Assembly (NCBI GenBank): GCA_037693485.1
Contig: CM075352.1
Location: forward strand, 67,334,001 to 67,398,000
DNA from: Kitagawia praeruptora
Taxonomy: Eukaryota > Streptophyta > Magnoliopsida > Apiales > Apiaceae
Reading direction: 5' to 3'
Length of the DNA stretch: 64,000 bases
Shown: piece after piece, positions 57,383 to 64,000 of the stretch
Numbering within the stretch: the stretch's first letter is position 1
Layout of the letters: each line of letters starts with the position of its first letter
The notes under the pieces: generated by a model
Told to the model about the DNA's origin: nothing
The model's database searches: none
Seen by the model: the letters and a program-made list of their open reading frames with translations, nothing else
Made by a program: the position numbers and the translations under genes

Positions 57383-58330
57383 AGGAAAATATGGTCCCTA
57401 GCGGGGCCTTACAACCCAAAAGCACTCCACCTAACAAAAAAAGAAAAAAGCTAGAATGCGATGGGAGAGTAGATAGTTTTTTGCAATTTAAAAACTTATA
57501 GTAAATATGTAATTAATTGAAAAAGATGGTATTTTTGTAAAAAGTAACTTTAAATCTAGTATTTTTTGATAAATTCTCTAAATTTTAATAGGATGTTAGG
57601 GGTTGAGATGGAATTTGGTGTCGGTCGTAAACAGAGCTGTAAACGCTGTTAAAGGCAAAGTATGAAGGTGCTGGAGTTGAGATGTTTTTTTTTTAATAGA
57701 AAGACAAAATCAGAGTATCATTTTTTAACAACCAAGGTCATTGCATTGCAAGTATAATTTTATTGCTCTAGTTTCCAATTTTTCAAACATCTGATATTTA
57801 AGTTCTCTGCTGTTAACGGGGATGTAGTTACAGTAGATGATCCGGATTATTCGATATCTCGACTTATATTCGGTTCAAAAATATTATACATGTTTTAGAT
57901 TCGTTTTATAAATGAATCAAATATGATGGAAAAATTGAACTCGGATAAAATATGATCTCGGATGTGAGCATCCATATACCCGCTCAGATTAAATCTAATA
58001 TTTATCTTATAAAAATGATCCTACCCAAATATGTTTAATGATCCATATTCGGTTCAAACCCAAATCTGAATTATATTTTTATTTTATTATATTTTTAGCT
58101 GAATAGCATATTATAATTTCTTAATAACATTTATAAATCCACCCGAGTATTTATCATCAAATACTTAATAGATCAATTATTTAAGTTTTCAATTTGTGAT
58201 TTTTATGTTTTTATAATATTATATTTATTTTAGAAAAATTGACTATTTCTATAATTCAAATAAAAATGATACATAATGTTAGTGGGTTATATTTGACTCA
58301 TATTCGATGGATTATATATATATATATATA
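57383..58330. other. Intergenic, nothing recognised
   Basis: AT-rich, with repeated ATATTCGG and GGATTA words from 57830 to 58310 that suggest an old decayed element. No coding region. Confidence 0.4.
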
Positions 58331-58696
58331 GGGTTGGACTCCATAAAGAACACTTTAAATAAAGAACAACAAAGAACACCTCATATCTAATAGATCCATT
58401 GTCCCTGGCGGGGCCACCCAATACAAAAAGTTCTTATTTTTTTAGGCTCTATCCATCCAGCAAAAAAAAAAAAAAATTGAAAATTTTACTGTTCATCGAT
58501 GACGTCATCAGTGACGTCATCATGAACAGTAAAATTTTCAATTTTTTTTTTTTTTTGCTGGATGGATAGAGCCTAAAAAAAATAAGAACTTTTTGTATTG
58601 GGTGCCCCTGGCGGGGCCAATGGATCTATTGGAATAAATGATTTTATAGTGTTCTTTATTGTTCTTTATATAAGAGTGTTATTTATGGAGCAAAGG

Positions 58697-58698
<2 letters not shown>
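58331..58698. mobile_element. TA-flanked foldback MITE, AAAGAAC subfamily
   Basis: Tips GGGTTGGACTCCATAAAGAAC and, inward from the right, GGCCTTTGCTCCATAAATAAC. The word AAAGAAC occurs four times in the left arm. The arms pair almost completely around GATGACGTCATCAGTGACG. Micro-hairpins GTCCC-TGGC-GGGGC (about 58401) and GCCCC-TGGC-GGGGC (58604-58617). Confidence 0.87.
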
Positions 58699-58768
<70 letters not shown>

Positions 58769-58770
<2 letters not shown>

Positions 58771-59121
58771 TTAGCGTTCAAATAGAAACCAACCTTAGAA
58801 TAGAAACTAGAAACCTACACTAAATAAATTATATTTCATTTATTTTAATGGCCCCGCTAGGGGCACCTTCACAAAAACTTATAAAATTCTTGGCTCTATT
58901 CAACAAAAATATATTAAAAAAAAAGAGTTACGGTTCACGTGCCACGTCATCACGTGAACAGTAACTTTTTTTATTTTTTTATTTTTTTGTTGAATAGAAC
59001 CAATAATTTTAACTCTTTTTTGTATTGGGGTACCCCTAATTTGGTCATTAGATTAGGTTGAAATATTTAATTTAGGTTTAGTTTCTAGTTTCTATTCTAA
59101 GTTAGTTTCTATTAGAACAAG

Positions 59122-59125
<4 letters not shown>
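58769..59125 (+). mobile_element. TA-flanked foldback MITE, AATAGAAAC subfamily
   Basis: Near copy of 418-800: tip GGTTAGCGTTCAAATAGAAAC, hairpin GCCCC-GCTA-GGGGC at 58851-58864, centre TTCACGTGCCACGTCATCACG, end GAACAAGACCC. Flanked by very long (TA)n tracts (about 70 and 60 bases). Confidence 0.88.
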
Positions 59126-59185
<60 letters not shown>

Positions 59186-59188
<3 letters not shown>

Positions 59189-59733
59189 GGCTACTCCAAT
59201 ACAAAACTCCTTAAAATACAAACCTACAAACCAAGCATAATCTAATATTTCAAGCTAATCTAATGACCAAACTAGGGGTACCCCAATACAAAAAACGTTT
59301 AAAATACTTGGCTCTATCCAACAAAAAAAATTAAAAAATAAAAAAAAATCACTGTTCACGTGATGACGTGGCAGTGGATTTCACTGGTTAACGGTGCTTC
59401 GCACCTTCTTGTACGGCGCTTCACGCCTTTATCATTCTAAAGTTGTAAGGAATGGCAATCAATGGTAAAGGCAATAAACGATTGACGGGTGTGTCGAGAG
59501 CCTTCGGCCCTCATGACTACCTAACTCATCCGTTTACTGTCTTAAATGCTTCGCATTTCCACGGCAAGTTTTTTTTTTGTTTTGTTTTTTTTTTTGTTGG
59601 ATAGAGCCAATTATTTTAAGTAACTTTTGTGAAGGTACCCTTGGCGGGAACCTTAGAATAAATGAAATATAATTAATTTAGTGTTGGTTTGTAGATTCTC
59701 ATTTTAAGAATGGTTTGTATTTGAGCACTTGCC
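59186..59733 (-). mobile_element. TA-flanked foldback element, ATACAAAC subfamily, with a foreign core
   Basis: Tips GGGGGCTACTCCAATACAAAAC and, inward from the right, GGCAAGTGCTCAAATACAAACC. The word TACAAAC recurs in both arms. The centre is not the usual palindrome but a 180-bp insert (about 59385-59565) with four perfect mini-hairpins: GGTGC-TTC-GCACC (59393), GGCG-CTTCA-CGCC (59415), GCC-TTC-GGC (59500) and AAATGC-TTC-GCATTT (59544). Confidence 0.82.
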
Positions 59734-59755
59734 TATATATATATATATATATATA

Positions 59756-60854
59756 GGGTCCTATTCCAATAGAAACCAAATTAAAATAGAAACTAGAACC
59801 CAATTCATTATTCTTTCTCTGACTCACGCGCTTTCCACCTAACCCCATAACATTCTGTTTCAAGTTTCAACATATACATCTCACACGTATACATCCCACA
59901 TCATCATCATCAACCACCATTGATTCCAGCCACCACCTTCAACCACCATTGATTCCAACCACCACCTTCAACCACCATTAATTCCGGCCACCACCTCCCA
60001 TCACCATTAATTCCGACGCCTTTTTGTTTACCACTCTTTGATCTATATTTCTTTACTTCATAAGTTCGATTTTCACCAGCCAACTCCCAAAACAATCATC
60101 ACCTTTCATAAAACTAATCAGATTTGAATTTAAGCATATTATGAACATAAATTACCAGATATACGTGAAATCACTAATTTGTATTGCAGAAATCACTAAC
60201 TAGTATGGTAGAAATCACTAATCTATACAGCTATAATCACTGATGCCGTACCTACCCCAGCCCCACCTTCACTTGCCATCACCACCACCACCTGCCATCG
60301 ATGCAATCGACCACCACACCACCTGTCAATGCCACCACCACCTGCCTCGCTACCATCGACCACCACCACCATGATTGTTCAGATACATACACACATACAT
60401 CGTTACATACACACAAATACACAAATTCAGATCTGGAAGTCATCATCGGAATGTTCAGAATCAGTAGATGAATGTAATATTACGATCTGAAGTTAAAAAT
60501 CACTAAATTATATTTGTAGTTGCACAATTAATGATCGGGAAGAAGTAAATATGCAATCGAAAATTGGTGGTGGAATCGGAGCCCCTACGGGGCCAGTGGT
60601 CGGAAAAGAAGATGGCGGTGGTGGTGCATCGGTGGAGGTAGAGGTGGTGGTGCGTTGGTGGTGATGGGGGTGGGGTGGGGGTGGCAGGTCAGGTGGAGGT
60701 GGGGGTGTGTGATGTATAGGAGTGGAGATAGTAAATATGGTGTGGAGATAGTAATTGGAGATAGTAAAATATGGTGTGGAGATAGTAAAGTAGGGTGTGC
60801 AGATAATGGTTTCTAGTTTCCATTTTAAAAATGGTTTCTATTTGATCACTAGCC
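59756..60854. mobile_element. TA-flanked element with captured or expanded low-complexity core
   Basis: Tips GGGTCCTATTCCAATAGAAACC and, inward from the right, GGCTAGTGATCAAATAGAAACC. The core has a roughly 29-bp tandem repeat (ACCACCATTGATTCCAGCC type, 59913-60020), several AAATCACTAA words (60168-60245) and a GGTGGTGG-rich stretch (60560-60720). A micro-hairpin GCCCC-TAC-GGGGC lies at 60581-60593. Pro/Thr- or Gly-like translations of these repeats are not credible genes. Confidence 0.78.
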
Positions 60855-60876
60855 TATATATATATATATATATATA

Positions 60877-61238
60877 GGCTAGCGTTCAAATAGAAACCAA
60901 CCTTAGAATAGAAACTAGAAACCTACACTAAATAAATTATATTTTATTTATTTTAATGGCCCCGCTAGGGGCACCTTCACAAAAAACTTATAAAATTCTT
61001 GGCTCTATTTAACAAAAAAAAAAAAATACTATTCACGTGATGACGTCACTGCCACGTCAACACGTGAACAATAACTTTTTTTTAATTTTTTAATTTTTTT
61101 TGTTTAATAGAGCCAATAATTTTATACGTTTTTTGTATTGGGGTATCCCTAGTTTGGTCATTAGATTAGTTTGAAATATTTAATTTAGGTTTAGTTTCTA
61201 GTTTCCATTCTAAGTTAGTTTCTATTAGAACAATACCC
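60877..61238 (+). mobile_element. TA-flanked foldback MITE, AATAGAAAC subfamily
   Basis: Tip GGCTAGCGTTCAAATAGAAAC, hairpin GCCCC-GCTA-GGGGC at 60960-60973, centre TTCACGTGATGACGTCACTG, end GAACAATACCC. Fourth copy of this family in the window. Confidence 0.88.
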
Positions 61239-61254
61239 TATATATATATATATA

Positions 61255-63009
61255 GGCAAGTGCTCAAATGAGACCCCCCTTATTGTGAGAACTGAGAGCT
61301 TTCCATTTTGTACTATATTACTTAATCTGGACCACACAAATCTAATCTAATTATATTAATACCCACCCTGTTAATTTCCCACGACCCCCTCCCCCCGCCC
61401 CCCCCACCGCCACCGGAACCGGTCATCTTCTCAGGCGAACAGCACCACCTCCTCTTCCTTTTCGACGCCTAGCCCCGCAGGGGCACCGTCTTCATTTCCC
61501 ATATCTCTCTCTGTCTCTCTCTATGTCTGTCCCTATCTCTCTCTCTCTCTCTCCATCTCCGACCAATTCTCTCTACCTCTCTATTCTCTCTCTTTCTCTC
61601 TCTCCTTGTAATATTAAACTTTTTTATTTTAAAAGCTCGATATTGAAACACCCTTCCTCTATGGCTTAAATGTTTTGACTAGGCTGTATAGGCTAGGGAA
61701 ATGGTGACGATGACTCGGATCTGGTGAATTTGATAATATTACGAACTTAAATCTGATTTTTTTTAATGATTTTGTGCCCAGAATTTTTGGTGATTTGGGT
61801 GTAAAATTAGTGATTTGCCTTTAAATTATGGATCAAAATTTTAGTTTGGTCATTCTGTAGCCATTGGTGGTGACTGTGATATGAAATATTGGTGATTTGT
61901 ATTGATTTTTTTGGTGATTTGCTTTGAATTTTCGGTGATTTGGTGGTGGCGACGACCAGAGATGGTGATGCTGTTATTTGTCTTGTCTCAGATCTGATTT
62001 TTTTTTTTGTGATTTATGCTCGAATTTTTGATGATTTGTAATTAATTTTTTGGTGATTTGCTTTGAATTTTCGGTGATTTGCTTTGAATTTTTTGTGATT
62101 TTGACCGAAAAATGGTGATTCTGTGGATGAGGAGTGGTGGTGATTTAGAGATATGTGGTTTGTGGTTTGTGGTGTTATGGTTGGGGAGTGATGGTGATTA
62201 TGGAGTGATGGTGATTTTTTATGGAGTTATGGAGTGATGGTTTTTGGTGGGATCTTTTTATACGAGCTCTTATTTGGTAAAACCCCATTTAAAGGGGTGG
62301 GAAATAGGGCCACCTTGTTTAACGTTGTAGGACAACCCCTCAAATCACCCAGTATGTGTTTTGCTGCAAAGGACTTGATCAGAGGCTTACTTGTGAAAGA
62401 GCCACAGCACCGCCTTGCGTATAGACGCGGTGCTACTGAAATCAAACATCACTCTTCTTTCAAAGTGTGAATTGGACGCTCATACGTTGTGCCAGTCCCC
62501 CAGATGTGCCAAGACCATACATGTACAATGAAGTGCCAAAAGCAACTAAAATGGATAATAAGGTGCTAGTTGTTGATGTAAAGCCATCTGGTAACTATTT
62601 AGAAATTGATTTCTTTTAGTTTTGTTCACCCTATTTATCTGGGTGGTCCTTTTTGTGTTTTGATAGTTTACTTTCAACTGAAGGAACACAAGAGTTCATT
62701 GTTCCATCCAGTAAGCAATTGTGTATGAGCTGTGTTTTACGAATGAAGAAACATTTCGTGGTAGAATCAATATGCAATAGAAATTATCAATGTCAGAGTA
62801 AGATACGATTCTTTGAATCATGGATGTGTTATTATGTATTATTGTGTTATTATGAAGTGTATGTATGTATGTATAATTGGTTATCTGTTCTCCAGTATAT
62901 AAAAGAAGAAGGGGGAGAAGGATGAGCGGGCCTTTTGGTTATTTGGCTTTTTTTAGGCGGCCCAATGTGCAGTTCTCACTATAACAGGGGTCTCACTAGA
63001 GCAGGCCCC
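61255..63009 (+). mobile_element. TA-flanked element that captured an AGC kinase 3' end
   Basis: Imperfect inverted tips of about 45 bases: GGCAAGTGCTCAAATGAGAC then GTGAGAACTG on the left, GGGGCCTGCTCTAGTGAGAC then GTGAGAACTG read inward from the right. It holds a CT-rich tract, about 14 GTGATTT words (61786-62215), then a kinase fragment with its 3' UTR (62246-62900). A micro-hairpin GCCCC-GCA-GGGGC lies at 61472-61484. This is the pattern of a gene-capturing (Pack-type) Mutator-like element. Confidence 0.82.
62246..62619 (+). pseudogene. Captured C-terminal end of an AGCVIII protein kinase (D6PK/PK5-like)
   Basis: The frame reads GIFLYELLFGKTPFKG, GNRATLFNVVGQPL, AAKDLIRGLLVKEPQHRLAY and RRGATEIKHH, which are subdomains IX-XI of plant AGCVIII kinases. 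After a frame break near 62455 come NWTLIRCASPPDVPRPYM and the C-terminal tail ending NYLEIDFF, the hydrophobic docking motif of AGC1 kinases. A short deletion removed part of the QPLKFPESP segment. The N-terminal lobe, the catalytic loop and the DFD region are absent, so it cannot be an active kinase. It lies inside the TA-flanked element and was presumably copied from an intact gene elsewhere. Confidence 0.85.
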
Positions 63010-63022
63010 TATATATATATAT

Positions 63023-63517
63023 TGATATGGGCAAAAAGTAAGCCCTAAAGACACATTTAATGTGGCATTAAATGGACCCAATATGGTCAAAACGTGGGGC
63101 CCACCAGATGGGCCCAAACCCTATTTACAATATTAATTTCGTAATTAATATTAGGGGTAATAACCAGCTCAGCAATAAGAGTCAGATAAGGATATTACTC
63201 CTACCAAGCTTAGCCTCCAAGGCACAGAATTCGATATGGGAACTGACTCCTACAAGGAAGGAGTCTAGAACCTTCCTCAAGGCGGTGACTTGCCCACCAA
63301 GTCACCTAATTCTAATACGATTCTAGGGCTTCTCAGCCTATATAAAGGGTCTGATCCCTCATTCTCAGAACTACGTTTTAGCTTGATTCTCAATACGAGA
63401 TACGTAGGCACTCTGTGAGGACCGATTAGTCCCGAACACGGAAACAACCATTAAAGCACGAAGCTCCCTAACCCTAGCATTAAATACAATTCGTAACCTA
63501 GTTTTTATTCCACAACA
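63023..63517 (+). repeat. 5' LTR of the gypsy element
   Basis: 495 bp, from TGATATGGGC to TTCCACAACA. A TATA box CTATATAAAG at about 63340 is followed by a transcribed part that ends at the primer site. Confidence 0.82.
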
Positions 63518-63519
63518 TT

Positions 63520-63536
63520 TGGCGCCGTCTGTGGGA
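63520..63536 (+). promoter_or_regulatory. Primer-binding site of the gypsy element
   Basis: TGGCGCCGTCTGTGGGA, two bases after the LTR, is the form usual in Tat-lineage plant gypsy elements, with the TGGCGCC core expected to pair with the 3' end of a cellular tRNA (Arg or Asp type). Confidence 0.8.
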
Positions 63537-63550
63537 AGAAGACATCAACC

Positions 63551-64000
63551 ATGGTTCAAACACGAAGGACACCGACAATTACCGAGCCTCTGCCACTCAG
63601 TTCTGCACCGCCCACCACGGATCCGGTGCCTCCGACGACCGGGGCAATTGTTCAACATCAAGTTTCTCAACCTCTAGGGACAACGTCCCATGTTGAGAGT
63701 ACTTTACCTCCGATCATCCACACGAATCAAGGTACCAATCCTCTTCAGGTGGTGGTTTCTCCCTTGGTTGTCGATCCTAACAACCCCCCACATGGGGTCC
63801 AGATCCATATTACGGATCTCCCCGTGAACACCAACCCAATGTATGGGCTGCCTAACTACCCTCCTCCTCAAGGAGCTGGACCTAGTGGCCACGCCTTGCA
63901 GATCCGAGATCGAGAATACTATGACTACTCCGGCCCCTATACTGAGGATTCATCGTCTGATGATGATGATCGTGATGAAGCCCCGAGAAGGCGACGTGCT
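63551..64000 (+). CDS. Gag N-terminus of the gypsy element (partial)
   Basis: An ATG 15 bases past the primer site opens 150 codons without a stop to the window edge. The protein begins MVQTRRTPTITEPLPLSS and is rich in Pro and Thr. Near the end it turns acidic then basic (YTEDSSSDDDDRDEAPRRRR), as is usual before the capsid domain of Tat/Athila-type gag. No capsid motif is reached. The open frame hints that the element may be young. Confidence 0.82.
   Translation, partial: MVQTRRTPTITEPLPLSSAPPTTDPVPPTTGAIVQHQVSQPLGTTSHVESTLPPIIHTNQGTNPLQVVVSPLVVDPNNPPHGVQIHITDLPVNTNPMYGLPNYPPPQGAGPSGHALQIRDREYYDYSGPYTEDSSSDDDDRDEAPRRRRA

Larger units (their letters stand above)
63023..64000 (+). mobile_element. 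5' end of a Ty3/gypsy (Tat-like) retrotransposon, runs off the window
   Basis: LTR, primer site and the start of gag are present; the rest lies beyond base 64000. It begins inside the same (TA)n tract that borders the previous element, so it landed next to or within a TA microsatellite. No target duplication can be checked from this end alone. Confidence 0.85.

Noticed and set aside
59910..60095. Frame with Gly/Trp/Val repeats
   Set aside because: It is the minus-strand reading of the ACCACCATTGATTCC tandem repeat.
59756..60854. Coding region in the GGTGGTGG-rich stretch near 60560-60720
   Set aside because: Simple repeat, no start context, and stops in all longer frames.
61469..61651. Frame rich in Arg/Glu
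   Set aside because: Minus-strand reading of a CT-rich simple repeat.

Overview
The window is nuclear DNA of a flowering plant, almost certainly a eudicot. The evidence is AT-rich intergenic DNA, GT-AG introns, plant-type genes (A2-type cyclin, katanin p60, mevalonate kinase, a CDI-like sugar transferase), plant Ty1/copia and Ty3/gypsy elements, Stowaway-like and hAT-like MITEs, and inserted plastid DNA. I cannot name the species.

Four host genes can be modelled end to end from splice sites and open frames: a CDI-like nucleotide-diphospho-sugar transferase (+, 5722-6486), a cyclin A2 (-, 13166-7987, 11 coding exons, 476 codons), mevalonate kinase MVK (-, 43272-34874, 5 exons, 387 codons) and the katanin p60 subunit KTN1 (-, 50597-45894, 7 coding exons, 522 codons). 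CDI and cyclin A2 converge. KTN1 and MVK lie head to tail on the minus strand. A short-chain dehydrogenase is left only as a broken 3' fragment (32614-33078).

Between them lies a deep nest of transposons. A MuDR-type transposase gene (17892-27890) has been opened by an hAT-like element (itself carrying another element), a full 7.2-kb copia element with nearly identical LTRs, and a mosaic of plastid DNA (atpA joined to ycf1). It is cut off by a second copia element whose 3' LTR holds a pogo-like element and a MITE. That element borders MULE sequence on one side and the dehydrogenase relic on the other. MVK intron 1 holds a gypsy element whose arms are inverted, not direct.

From 43.6 kb onward, and at both window ends, the DNA is dominated by elements sitting in (TA)n tracts or flanked by 9-10 bp duplications, which fits Mutator-like elements that target TA microsatellites. 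One 6.0-kb member carries a spliced plant-mobile-domain gene fused to a DUF8039-like exon. Another carries the 3' end of an AGC kinase gene. Six members stand in a row at 58.3-63.0 kb. Their ends share a layout but each has its own repeated sub-terminal word, and many carry clusters of tiny perfect hairpins. I regard this as the best candidate for something undescribed. The window ends inside the 5' part of another gypsy element (LTR, primer site, start of gag). No tRNA, rRNA or CRISPR array was seen.
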